A stretch of 64,000 nt of DNA from Fidelibacterota bacterium SCGC AAA298-D23 (GTDB lineage: Bacteria > Fidelibacterota > Marinisomatia > Marinisomatales > Marinisomataceae), in contig AQSI01000004.1 of assembly GCA_000402655.1 (NCBI GenBank), positions 66,901-130,900 of the forward strand, written 5' to 3'. Under the pieces are notes generated by a model. That model saw only the letters and a program-made list of their open reading frames with translations, was not told the DNA's origin and made no database searches. The stretch's first letter is position 1. Each line of letters starts with the position of its first letter. Position numbers and translations under genes: made by a program. Of the stretch, positions 1-7,475 are shown piece by piece.

Positions 1-1
1 G

Positions 2-259
2 GTCTTATCCTTACTTCCAAAGTTTTTAGAGGAAACCTATTCAATTAAATCAGCCAAAATGGGCGTAAACTATGGATTAAATCGTGTCAGATTTACCGCA
101 CCTGTTCCTGTAAAAAGTTTCGTTCGAGGTAGGGTGATTTTGAAGGATTTTAAAGAAATAAAGAATGGTGGAAAATTAATTGTAGAGGTTACCGTAGAAC
201 TCAAAAATAGTGACAAACCAGCCTGCGTAGCTGAACAAGTATTTTTGATATACGAGTAA
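2..259 (+). CDS. MaoC-like (R)-enoyl-CoA hydratase, C-terminal part (5' end outside window)
   Basis: The reading frame is open from base 2, so the gene begins before the window and only about 85 C-terminal residues are visible. The stretch AKMGVNYGLNRVRF followed by APVPV and VRGRV is typical of the hot-dog-fold MaoC/NodN dehydratases, which hydrate trans-2-enoyl-CoA to 3-hydroxyacyl-CoA. The catalytic Asp/His part lies upstream and cannot be seen. An acyl-CoA dehydrogenase and an APH-type kinase follow on the same strand, which fits a role in acyl-CoA catabolism. An ATG at 59 is internal and is not the gene start. Confidence 0.75.
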   Translation, partial: VLSLLPKFLEETYSIKSAKMGVNYGLNRVRFTAPVPVKSFVRGRVILKDFKEIKNGGKLIVEVTVELKNSDKPACVAEQVFLIYE

Positions 260-275
260 TATTAAGGAGGGTAAT

Positions 276-974
276 ATTACAAATCTATATCTTATAAGAC
301 ATGGACAAGCGTCTTTTGGTGAAAAGAATTACGATAATTTGAGTAAAAAAGGTGTCAAGCAATCAATTGTTCTTGGTAAAAAATTATTAAAAAATAGTAT
401 ATTTTTTGATCAAACAATTATAGGGCCATTAAATAGACATAAACAAACTTTTGATGGTATAAATAAAGGATATGGAGGTATTTTAAATAGCCCAATAATT
501 ATTGAAGAATTTGCAGAAAATCAATTGATGGAGATTGCTCAATACTTCATTCCTAAAATGCTTAAAACAGACAAAAATATTAAAGATATTTTTGATGCTG
601 TACCTTTTTGGAAGCGTAAACGAAAATTTTTAGAGTATTTTAACATCATTGCAAAACAATGGATTCATAATGAACTTGATTTGTCAGAAAAAGGATTTGA
701 AAGTTATGATAATTTTAGATCAAGAATTCGATTAGCAAAGAGTAAAGTATATTCTTTGATGAACGAAAATAAAAATACAATGGTTGTTTCATCTGGTGGT
801 GCGATTACGGGTATTTATGCTGAATGTCAATCGTTAACTGTTGATGAAATAATGAAATTAAATTTTAATATTAAAAATGCTTCTATCACATTGTTTAAGA
901 AAGAAAATGATACTTTTACATTAGATACATTTAATCGTAGTTTAATACCAAGATATTTAGAAACATATATTTAG
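276..974 (+). CDS. Histidine phosphatase (phosphoglycerate mutase-like) with ATT start
   Basis: This 232-residue protein belongs to the histidine phosphatase superfamily. The catalytic motif LIRHGQASFG sits at residues 6-15 only if translation starts at ATT 276. The first conventional codon, TTG 339, would remove the RHG motif. A strong Shine-Dalgarno AGGAGGG (265-271) lies 4 to 5 bases before the ATT. The motif GPLNRHKQT and a C-terminal VVSSGG resemble the subgroup found beside acyl-CoA dehydrogenase and APH kinase genes; the usual second histidine (HGG) is Ser here. It lies between the MaoC gene and the acyl-CoA dehydrogenase, seven bases from the latter. The substrate is unknown; a phosphorylated acyl-CoA or a related phosphoester is possible. 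Confidence 0.8.
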   Translation: MTNLYLIRHGQASFGEKNYDNLSKKGVKQSIVLGKKLLKNSIFFDQTIIGPLNRHKQTFDGINKGYGGILNSPIIIEEFAENQLMEIAQYFIPKMLKTDKNIKDIFDAVPFWKRKRKFLEYFNIIAKQWIHNELDLSEKGFESYDNFRSRIRLAKSKVYSLMNENKNTMVVSSGGAITGIYAECQSLTVDEIMKLNFNIKNASITLFKKENDTFTLDTFNRSLIPRYLETYI

Positions 975-981
975 GAAAATT

Positions 982-2178
982 ATGGCTTTACCAAAAGAAA
1001 AATTTGAAGAAATCAAATCAAAAATTCAGAAATTTATTGATCACGAAATGGTTGCTCACGAAAATGATTTAAGTTTTAATCACAAGTTTGCAGATCATTT
1101 ATCATTTCTTGAAGAAAAAAGAAATATGGTTAGAGAAATGGGATTATTTGCTCCTCAAATTCCAAAAGAACATGGAGGTTTAGGTTTAAGTCTTCATCAG
1201 CTTGGTCAAATTTATGAAGTACTTGGTAAAACTTTTTATGGACTATATGTTTTCAATTGTCAAGCTCCTGACGCAGGTAATATGGAAATACTTATTGAGC
1301 ATGGTACCGATTACCAAAAAGAAACATTTTTTAAACCGCTGGTTGAAGGTAAAGTTAGAAGTTGTTTTTCCATGACTGAACCCGAATTTGCTGGATCTAA
1401 TCCTGTAATTATGGGTACAACAGCTATAAAAGATGGTTCAAATTATGTGATAAATGGCCACAAATGGTTTACTTCATCTGCAGATGGCGCCGATTTTGCA
1501 ATCGTTATGGTTATTACAGATCCAGAACACGAGAACCCTTACATGAGGGCTTCTCAAATTATAGTTCCCACAAAAACAAAAGGCTTTAATTTTATAAGAA
1601 ATATTTCAGTAATGGGTGATGAAGGAGACGGTTGGAATGCACATGCAGAAATTATTTATGATAACTGTATTGTACCTGAAGAAAATGTGCTAGGCCCTGT
1701 AGGAGCTGGATTTAAAATTGCTCAGGACAGACTTGGTCCAGGAAGAATTCATCATTGCATGAGATGGATTGGAGAATGTGAAAAAGCCTTTGAAATGATG
1801 TGTGAAAGAGCAGCTTCTAGAGAGCTTGCTCCAGGAAAACCTTTAGCAATGAAGCAAACCATTCAAAATTGGATTGCAGAATCAAGAGCAGAGATTAATG
1901 CTTCTCGTTTAATGGTGTTAGATGCTGCAAAAAAAATTGATAACGAAGGTGCTTATGCTGCAAAAGTTGAAATTTCAACGATTAAATTTTATGTTGCACA
2001 AGTTCTTCAAAATGTTCTTGATAGGGCTGTACAAGTTCATGGCGCTCTTGGAATGACTGATGATACCCCACTAGCTTCTTTATACAGGCATGAAAGATCA
2101 GCACGAATTTATGATGGTGCTGATGAGGTTCATAAGTCAAGAGTAGCCAAAGAAATAATGAAAAAATATTTAAAATAG
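982..2178 (+). CDS. Acyl-CoA dehydrogenase, ACAD10/ACAD11-like
   Basis: A 398-residue flavoprotein of the acyl-CoA dehydrogenase family. The FAD-contact segment MTEPEFAGSN is at residues 131-140. The C-terminal part has VQVHGALGM, TPLA, YRHERSARIYDG and DEVHKSRVA, the pattern of the ACAD11-like branch and not of short- or medium-chain enzymes. Members of that branch work with an APH-fold kinase: the kinase phosphorylates a 4-hydroxyacyl-CoA and the dehydrogenase-fold protein eliminates the phosphate. The kinase gene follows 12 bases later. The ATG start has a short AGGA seven bases upstream. Substrate chain length cannot be read from sequence. Confidence 0.88.
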   Translation: MALPKEKFEEIKSKIQKFIDHEMVAHENDLSFNHKFADHLSFLEEKRNMVREMGLFAPQIPKEHGGLGLSLHQLGQIYEVLGKTFYGLYVFNCQAPDAGNMEILIEHGTDYQKETFFKPLVEGKVRSCFSMTEPEFAGSNPVIMGTTAIKDGSNYVINGHKWFTSSADGADFAIVMVITDPEHENPYMRASQIIVPTKTKGFNFIRNISVMGDEGDGWNAHAEIIYDNCIVPEENVLGPVGAGFKIAQDRLGPGRIHHCMRWIGECEKAFEMMCERAASRELAPGKPLAMKQTIQNWIAESRAEINASRLMVLDAAKKIDNEGAYAAKVEISTIKFYVAQVLQNVLDRAVQVHGALGMTDDTPLASLYRHERSARIYDGADEVHKSRVAKEIMKKYLK

Positions 2179-2190
2179 GATTTCAAAGTC

Positions 2191-3339
2191 TTGAGAGTTC
2201 CTCTAAAGCTTAAATTCTATAATTTTATATCAAAATTTATTCAACAAGGTAAAACTCCGAATTTTTCAATGGATGCTCCAAAAAAGATTCGAAAAGGGGA
2301 AGAGCTTTCGGTTGATAAGCTTAAAAAATATTTATCAAATAATAAAATTGATGCTGATGATCTATTAATAGAGCAATTCCCTAGTGGATATTCAAACTTA
2401 ACTTATTTTCTTAAATCATCCACGCAGGAGTTTGTTCTTAGAAGGCCACCATTTGGTGTTAAGAGCTTACAAGGTGGACATGATATGTTTAGGGAATACA
2501 ATGTTTTAAAAAATCTAAAATCTCAATTTGCCAAGGTTCCAGATGTTTACCTTTATTGTGATGATAGTGAAATAATTGGAGCACCATTTTATTTGATGGA
2601 AAGAGTAGAGGGCTATATTATAAGACCAAATCTCCAACAAAAAGATGCTCCAAAAAAAGAAATAGTTCAAAATGTATCCAAATCACTAGTTTCTTCATTA
2701 GTCGAGTTACATAATATTGATATTGAACAAGCAAATTTAAATGATCTTGGCAATATTAACGGTTATATAAAAAGACAAGTTGAAGGCTGGATAAAGAGAT
2801 ATAATCATTCCAAATCTGATGTACTTAAAGACATGGACTTTATCGCATCTTGGTTAATAGAAAATCAACCACTTGAAGTTAAAGCATCAATTGTTCATAA
2901 CGATTTTAAGTATGATAATCTGGTACTTAACAAAGATGATCATTCAAAAATAACTGCAATTCTTGATTGGGAAATGGCAACTATAGGCGATCCTTTTATG
3001 GATTTAGGAACCAGTTTAGGGTATTGGGTAGATAAAAATGACCTTCCAGAGCTTAAATTGTTTCAATTGAGTGCAACAACATTAGATGGTAATCCTACTA
3101 GAGAAGGCATTTTAGAATTGTATGAGCATAAATCTGGAAAAAGTATAATTAACCCAGTGTTTTATTATGTTTTTGGACTATTTAAAATAGCTGTTATTGC
3201 ACAGCAAATTTATTTTAGATATAAAAAAGGTTATACAAAAGACAGAAGATTTTCGTTATTAAATCTGGCAGTTATGTCTTTATCGATAATGGCAAAACAA
3301 GCAATAACTAAAAATCGATTAAGTGATTTATTTGAATAA
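2191..3339 (+). CDS. APH-family phosphotransferase (LvaA/ACAD10-like kinase)
   Basis: A 382-residue aminoglycoside-phosphotransferase-fold kinase. The catalytic loop HNDFKYDN is at 236-243 (Asp238 as base) and the metal-binding DWE at 259-261. LRRPPFGV near 83-90 and the GGHDMFREY segment are typical of the acyl-CoA-linked APH group, not of antibiotic resistance enzymes. The predicted reaction, by analogy with LvaA of Pseudomonas and the kinase domain of ACAD10/11, is phosphorylation of the 4-hydroxyl of a hydroxyacyl-CoA. The start is TTG behind AGGA. It is the last gene before a strong terminator. Confidence 0.82.
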   Translation: MRVPLKLKFYNFISKFIQQGKTPNFSMDAPKKIRKGEELSVDKLKKYLSNNKIDADDLLIEQFPSGYSNLTYFLKSSTQEFVLRRPPFGVKSLQGGHDMFREYNVLKNLKSQFAKVPDVYLYCDDSEIIGAPFYLMERVEGYIIRPNLQQKDAPKKEIVQNVSKSLVSSLVELHNIDIEQANLNDLGNINGYIKRQVEGWIKRYNHSKSDVLKDMDFIASWLIENQPLEVKASIVHNDFKYDNLVLNKDDHSKITAILDWEMATIGDPFMDLGTSLGYWVDKNDLPELKLFQLSATTLDGNPTREGILELYEHKSGKSIINPVFYYVFGLFKIAVIAQQIYFRYKKGYTKDRRFSLLNLAVMSLSIMAKQAITKNRLSDLFE

Positions 3340-3340
3340 A

Positions 3341-3370
3341 AAAAAGGCCTTCACTTGAAGGCCTTTTTTT
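3341..3370. terminator. Bidirectional intrinsic terminator
   Basis: The perfect stem AAGGCCTTC (3344-3352) / GAAGGCCTT (3357-3365) has an ACTT loop and is flanked by an A-run on the left and a T-run on the right. It therefore has a U-tract in both directions. It lies between the convergent kinase gene (+) and rhodopsin gene (-) and can serve both. Confidence 0.92.
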
Positions 3371-3386
3371 AAGTAAAATGAATTGA

Positions 3387-4061
3387 TTATTTTGTATCCA
3401 TCTTAGCGGCAGCATAAACAATCATACCGATAAGAATTTTGTTTACAAAATCAGCCAAATTGTATACTTGATTAGTTATATCCATATCAACTCCACCTGT
3501 TGTGAAGTAACCTAGGAAATAACCTAAAGGATAGATAGCCCATCCAAAAGTAACAATTTTTTTCATTCCATCGAAAGCATAGTGAGCTGCTGCATTTTTA
3601 GATCCAGCATTCACTTGAGCTGCTTCTCCAGACCAGATTTCTCTTAACATTAGTCCCCAGCATAGCATACCACCAACAAAACCAGTTGTTGAATTGATTG
3701 CTGCTACTGCGCCAGTTTCACCTAAGTAACCGAAAACTAACATTAAAACTGAAAAACCTAAAAGTCTGTGAAGAACTCCTGCACTTACAGCTGTTACAGC
3801 TGCAAGAACAATGTAGAATTCGACCATTTGAAGAGGAACTGTAATTAACCAGTCGATGTATCTAATAGCTACAACGTCAGTCATGTCCATATTACCTCTC
3901 ATATAATAGTAATGAACAGCAGCTATAAAGCAAACCATACCTGAAACTGACAAAGCAGTTTTCCATTTAGGGTTTACATTATCTCTTTCTAACCATAGAA
4001 AAAGACCGGCTGCTAGTAATGCCATATTTGTTACAAAAAATGTAAACGATGTAAAGTCCAT
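3387..4061 (-). CDS. Proteorhodopsin, proton-pumping type, blue-tuned
   Basis: A 224-residue seven-helix retinal protein. RYIDWLITVPLQMVEF holds the pump triad Asp70 (acceptor), Thr74 and Glu81 (donor), equivalent to D97/T101/E108 of green proteorhodopsin. Gln78 is at the spectral-tuning site 105, where Gln gives blue absorption and Leu or Met green. Lys208 in DFVNKIL carries retinal, and His50 in AAVHYYY corresponds to the acceptor's partner His75. No cleavable signal peptide is evident. GAGG precedes the ATG by eight bases. It stands alone on the minus strand; no carotenoid or Blh oxygenase gene is in the window. Expected role: light-driven outward proton transport. Confidence 0.96.
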   Translation of the reverse strand: MDFTSFTFFVTNMALLAAGLFLWLERDNVNPKWKTALSVSGMVCFIAAVHYYYMRGNMDMTDVVAIRYIDWLITVPLQMVEFYIVLAAVTAVSAGVLHRLLGFSVLMLVFGYLGETGAVAAINSTTGFVGGMLCWGLMLREIWSGEAAQVNAGSKNAAAHYAFDGMKKIVTFGWAIYPLGYFLGYFTTGGVDMDITNQVYNLADFVNKILIGMIVYAAAKMDTK

Positions 4062-4141
4062 GTATTATACCTCATTATTTTTGTTAAATTCAAAACAATA
4101 TAAAGCAAAAATTATTTAAAACTCAAATACTTTAGTTAAAT

Positions 4142-4738
4142 ATGAAAAAAAAGGAATTTCAAGAAATTTATAAAAAAATTGATGATTTGATGTCTGAGGC
4201 ACTCAAAGATTCGTCACATCCGTACAGGACATTTTCCTTAGCGACTGTCGACGAGAAAATGCCTAGCTTGAGAACTGTTGTGTTAAGGGATTTCTCTTTA
4301 AATAAGCAATACTTTGATTGTCATTCAGATTTAAGAAGTCCTAAAATAAAAGAGTTAAATAAAAATAGAAAATTTTCAGCATTGTTCTATTCGTCCGAAA
4401 AAAAAATACAATTAAGGTTTAATGGAACAGTTGAAATCTTTCACCAAAATTCAATTACAAAAGAAAGATGGGATAAAGTAAACCCATCATCAAAAAGATG
4501 TTATATGGGTCCATTCAATCCATCAGACTCTTTAGAAGAATATCATCCAAATATTCCTGATAATGTTCAATTCAAAAATCCAAGCGACAAAGATTCAGAG
4601 TTAGGATATAATAATTTTGTAATTATAAGATGTAACTTCAATGAAATAGATTTTTTAAGATTAAAGTATAGCGGGCATACAAGATGTAAGTTTACATTTG
4701 AAAAGGAAGATGTTAATGCAAGTTGGGTGGCACCTTAG
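4142..4738 (+). CDS. Pyridoxamine 5'-phosphate oxidase family flavoprotein
   Basis: A 198-residue FMN-binding split-barrel protein. TFSLATVDEKMPSLRTVVLRDF, then SDLRSPKIKEL and FSALFYSSEKKIQLRFNG, follow the order seen in PdxH-like proteins, and the C-terminal W-x-A-P ending resembles PdxH. The middle is divergent, so it may be a PdxH relative such as the Alr4036-type group and not the vitamin B6 enzyme itself. It is divergent from the rhodopsin gene and heads the run of overlapping genes up to 8374. Confidence 0.7.
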   Translation: MKKKEFQEIYKKIDDLMSEALKDSSHPYRTFSLATVDEKMPSLRTVVLRDFSLNKQYFDCHSDLRSPKIKELNKNRKFSALFYSSEKKIQLRFNGTVEIFHQNSITKERWDKVNPSSKRCYMGPFNPSDSLEEYHPNIPDNVQFKNPSDKDSELGYNNFVIIRCNFNEIDFLRLKYSGHTRCKFTFEKEDVNASWVAP

Positions 4739-4740
4739 AA

Positions 4741-4848
4741 TGAAAGGAACTATAATCTTAATGACATTGTTTGTCATTTTTGGAACAATTTTTAACTTTT
4801 TAACAATCAAACGTTACTTAAAAAAAAAGCAGAATGAAGAAAAGTAAA
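4741..4848 (+). CDS. Small single-helix membrane protein (35 aa)
   Basis: A short open frame from ATG 4741 to TAA 4846-4848. It has a hydrophobic stretch (residues 5-22, from IILMTLFVIFGTIF) followed by a basic, Lys-rich tail. It starts two bases after the stop of the upstream gene and overlaps the start of the rhodanese gene by 15 bases, a coupling pattern shared by its neighbours. No family recognised. The overlap structure and membrane-protein composition support it being real, but nothing else does. Confidence 0.45.
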
Positions 4849-5214
4849 TTTATCCTATTATTTTTTGTAGTAACTTTTTCCATGAATTATTGTTCAAAAA
4901 AAGTTGATGTTGTGAGTATGGATGAATTTCAAAATAAAATCCTTGATCAAAAGACAGTCATCTTAGATGTTAGAACAGAAGAAGAATATTTTGGTCCGCT
5001 TGGACATATTGAAGGTTCGATTTTAATTCCAATAAATGAGTTAGAAAATAGACTCAACGAGTTACATGAATATAAAAAAAATACTATTTATGTTGTTTGT
5101 AGAAGTGGAAACAGGTCAGGAATAGGAAAAGATATTTTAAATGAAAATAATTTTACAGCTGTAAATGTCGATGGTGGCATGTTGAATTGGAAGGTTGACA
5201 AAAGTGAAAGATAA
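4834..5214 (+). CDS. Exported rhodanese-like domain protein, probable lipoprotein
   Basis: A 126-residue protein with a hydrophobic N-terminus ending at Cys20 (NYC, a loose lipobox) and then one rhodanese domain. VILDVRTEEEY (42-52) and the active-site loop VCRSGNRSG, with catalytic Cys89, are clear, as is the closing VDGGMLNWK. Single-domain rhodaneses transfer sulfane sulfur or act as sulfur-binding redox proteins; this one should sit outside the inner membrane. It overlaps the small gene before it. The physiological sulfur donor is unknown. Confidence 0.82.
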   Translation: MKKSKFILLFFVVTFSMNYCSKKVDVVSMDEFQNKILDQKTVILDVRTEEEYFGPLGHIEGSILIPINELENRLNELHEYKKNTIYVVCRSGNRSGIGKDILNENNFTAVNVDGGMLNWKVDKSER

Positions 5215-5308
5215 GAGAGAATTAATGTTATTTTACAAGAAGTCTTTTTTTACGATCCTTATAATTTTAATTATTTTATTCATACCGTTTTTTTTCTATG
5301 CGTATTAA
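5204..5308 (+). CDS. Small hydrophobic membrane protein (34 aa, GTG start; 27 aa if ATG 5225)
   Basis: A small frame overlaps the end of the rhodanese gene (GTG 5204) or starts just after it (ATG 5225), and overlaps the next gene's ATG (5298) by 11 bases. The product is a basic N-terminus plus one very hydrophobic helix ending FFFYAY. No family recognised. Its position bridges two genes that would otherwise be separated by 83 bases in a run where all the others nearly touch, which supports translation. Confidence 0.4.
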   Translation: MKDKRELMLFYKKSFFTILIILIILFIPFFFYAY

Positions 5309-5933
5309 ACAAAAATATATGATTGATTTTGCCAAAGGTATTACATGGCTTTTGGTTTTATTTTTAATTAATTACTTTAATCAAATAAATAATTTAACGG
5401 CATGGGTTTATTTTTGTCTCCATGGTTCTTATGGTATTATGTGGGTTTTAAAAAGCTATATTTTTCCTGATAAAACGTGGGAGAGTAGAGTAGGAATTCC
5501 TTACGCTTTATTAATTTTACTTGGATTAATTTTATACTGGGCCCCAGCTTATATTATTACTTCAACTGGCCATCAAGCATCTTTAAATATTATTGTCTTA
5601 GCCATATGCACTTTTACAATTGGAGTATTTTATCACTTTGCCTCAGATATGCAGAAATTTATTTTTTTAAAATATCAATCTGGTCTAATAACCGATGGTT
5701 TTTGGAAGCAATGTAGACATCCAAATTATTTTGGTGAATTGTTGATTTATTTAAGTTTTGTAATAATGGTTTTTGAAACAGTTTTATGGTGGGTTCCTGC
5801 GATAATTTTAACATTATTCATTGTGGTAGTATGGATACCAAATATGATTAAAATTGATAAATCTCTTTCAAGATTTGAAGAACATAAAGCTTATAAAAAG
5901 AAGACAGCTTTCATAATACCCTATGTACTATAA
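5298..5933 (+). CDS. DUF1295/ICMT-like integral membrane protein
   Basis: A 211-residue protein with about six hydrophobic segments. The C-terminal FWKQCRHPNYFGELLIY is the signature shared by DUF1295, steroid 5-alpha-reductase-like and isoprenylcysteine methyltransferase-like membrane enzymes (RHPNY forms the cofactor site). Whether it reduces or methylates a lipid cannot be decided. It overlaps the stop of the preceding small gene and abuts the next gene by one base. Confidence 0.7.
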   Translation: MRIKQKYMIDFAKGITWLLVLFLINYFNQINNLTAWVYFCLHGSYGIMWVLKSYIFPDKTWESRVGIPYALLILLGLILYWAPAYIITSTGHQASLNIIVLAICTFTIGVFYHFASDMQKFIFLKYQSGLITDGFWKQCRHPNYFGELLIYLSFVIMVFETVLWWVPAIILTLFIVVVWIPNMIKIDKSLSRFEEHKAYKKKTAFIIPYVL

Positions 5934-6322
5934 TGGAATCCAAAATAGTAATATATTATGATGGAATTTGTTTTGTTTGCTCATCAGTAATTAGTGCATT
6001 AATTAAGATGGACAAAAAAAATATTTTACATTTTAGTCCTTTGCAATCTAAATATGCAAAATCTACAATTGACATAAAGTATTTGGAAAACATGGATTCT
6101 GTAATAGTTAAAAAAAATGAAAAGATTTTTTCAAAATCTAATGCTGCATTTGAAGTTTTAAAAGAATTGAGAAGTCCATTGAGATTTATATTTTACTTTA
6201 TACCCACTTTTTTTGCTGATTTTATTTATGATTTCATAGCTAAAAGAAGATATGTCTGGTTTGGAAAAAAAGAAGAATGTATTTTTCCAATTGATAACCC
6301 AAAATTTTTAATAGATAAATGA
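5933..6322 (+). CDS. DCC-family thiol-disulfide oxidoreductase (DUF393)
   Basis: A 129-residue protein beginning with a beta strand and YYDGICFVCS, the D-G-x-C-x-x-C motif of the DCC/YuxK family, and ending with RRYVWFGKKEEC. These proteins have a thioredoxin-like fold and are usually predicted redox proteins. It overlaps its neighbours on both sides by a few bases, so it is probably co-translated with the DUF1295 membrane protein and the thioesterase. Confidence 0.8.
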   Translation: MESKIVIYYDGICFVCSSVISALIKMDKKNILHFSPLQSKYAKSTIDIKYLENMDSVIVKKNEKIFSKSNAAFEVLKELRSPLRFIFYFIPTFFADFIYDFIAKRRYVWFGKKEECIFPIDNPKFLIDK

Positions 6323-6735
6323 ATAAAGAGCAATTTTCAAGATTTTATGAAATGGAGACTAGATGGTATGATGAAGATATGCTAGGTCATATAAATCATG
6401 GTACTGCTGTTGCTTATTTTGAAGATGCTAGAATAAGGCATGCTAGCGAAATTGGTCTTTCTCCATTTGAAAGTGATAAATTTCCATTCATTGTTGCATC
6501 AATGACATTTAATTTTTTAAAGCAGATTAAACATCCAAAAAATCTTATAGTTGGATTGAAGATTTCTCGTATTGGCAGTAAAAGTTTTGATTATGAATAT
6601 GGTCTTTTCATGGAAAATGATGATGAATGTGCTATTTCATGTATTATGACAATGGTTTGCTTTGATTTTGAAGATCAAAAAAGTGTTCAAGTTTTTAATG
6701 AAATTAAAAAAGAGTTTAAGGGGGAAATGAAATGA
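6319..6735 (+). CDS. Acyl-CoA thioesterase, 4HBT hot-dog family (YbgC/FadM-like)
   Basis: A 138-residue single hot-dog domain. RWYDEDMLGHINHGTAVAYFEDAR carries the catalytic-helix pattern of 4-hydroxybenzoyl-CoA thioesterase-like enzymes (acidic residue, H-x-N-H, then F-E-x-A-R). It is expected to hydrolyse acyl-CoA in the cytosol. It overlaps the DCC gene by four bases and the hydratase gene by four bases. Confidence 0.85.
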   Translation: MNKEQFSRFYEMETRWYDEDMLGHINHGTAVAYFEDARIRHASEIGLSPFESDKFPFIVASMTFNFLKQIKHPKNLIVGLKISRIGSKSFDYEYGLFMENDDECAISCIMTMVCFDFEDQKSVQVFNEIKKEFKGEMK

Positions 6736-7475
6736 ATATTTCTATACAAAATGATATTAAAGTGATTGAAATGGGAGACAAAGGTCCTAATCTGTTAAGT
6801 GTTGATAGAGCTGATAAAATTATTTCCGAGCTCAGCAAGAAAGATTGTAAGGCAGTAATTCTATTAGGAAATGAAAAAGTATTTAGCGCAGGTTTAAATT
6901 TAAAGCACCTCCAAAAAGCTAAAGATGCTGATGAAGTTTCTTTAATTTTTAAAACGTTAAGAAAATTATTAGTGGCATCTAGAGAATTTCCTGGTCCTGT
7001 TATAAGTATTGTGGCCGGTCATGCCATTGCTGGTGGATGTTTATTAGCGATGGCATCTGATTATAGATATGGAATTCATGGATTTCATAGAATGGGATTA
7101 AATGAAATGGCAATTGGAATTGATCTTCCACCGGATATGTTATCAATAATCTCCAATACAATTAGCAAAAACCATCTATTTGAAGTTGCAACTCAATGCA
7201 GAATGTATTCTCCAACTCAAGCCTTGGAAAAAGGTCTTATAAATGAAATTGTTGGTTCAAGATTTACAAGCAAAAAGAAAGCTTCTGAAAAGGCCTTAGA
7301 AAAAGCGAAAGAACTTGCAAAATTTTATATAAATGCAGGTGAACCTTTTGTCAGATTAAAACAATCACTTATGCATGATACTGATTTTGATTATCAAATT
7401 CTTATTGACAATTGGTTTAGTGCAGACACTCAAGAAAAAGTTAATTCTGTGATGTCATCTTTGAACAAAAAATGA
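6732..7475 (+). CDS. Enoyl-CoA hydratase/isomerase family protein
   Basis: A 247-residue crotonase-fold protein. FSAGLNLKHL gives the oxyanion-hole segment, VAGHAIAGGCLLAMASDYR the core helix, and GLNEMAIGIDLP carries a single candidate catalytic Glu. One acidic residue in this last motif is more typical of delta3-delta2-enoyl-CoA isomerases than of hydratases with two. It overlaps the thioesterase before it and the epimerase after it, an arrangement consistent with beta-oxidation side reactions. Confidence 0.85.
   Translation: MNISIQNDIKVIEMGDKGPNLLSVDRADKIISELSKKDCKAVILLGNEKVFSAGLNLKHLQKAKDADEVSLIFKTLRKLLVASREFPGPVISIVAGHAIAGGCLLAMASDYRYGIHGFHRMGLNEMAIGIDLPPDMLSIISNTISKNHLFEVATQCRMYSPTQALEKGLINEIVGSRFTSKKKASEKALEKAKELAKFYINAGEPFVRLKQSLMHDTDFDYQILIDNWFSADTQEKVNSVMSSLNKK

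Noticed and set aside
2191..3339. Aminoglycoside resistance kinase
   Set aside because: The protein is in the acyl-CoA-linked branch of the APH fold and lies 12 bases after an ACAD11-like gene.
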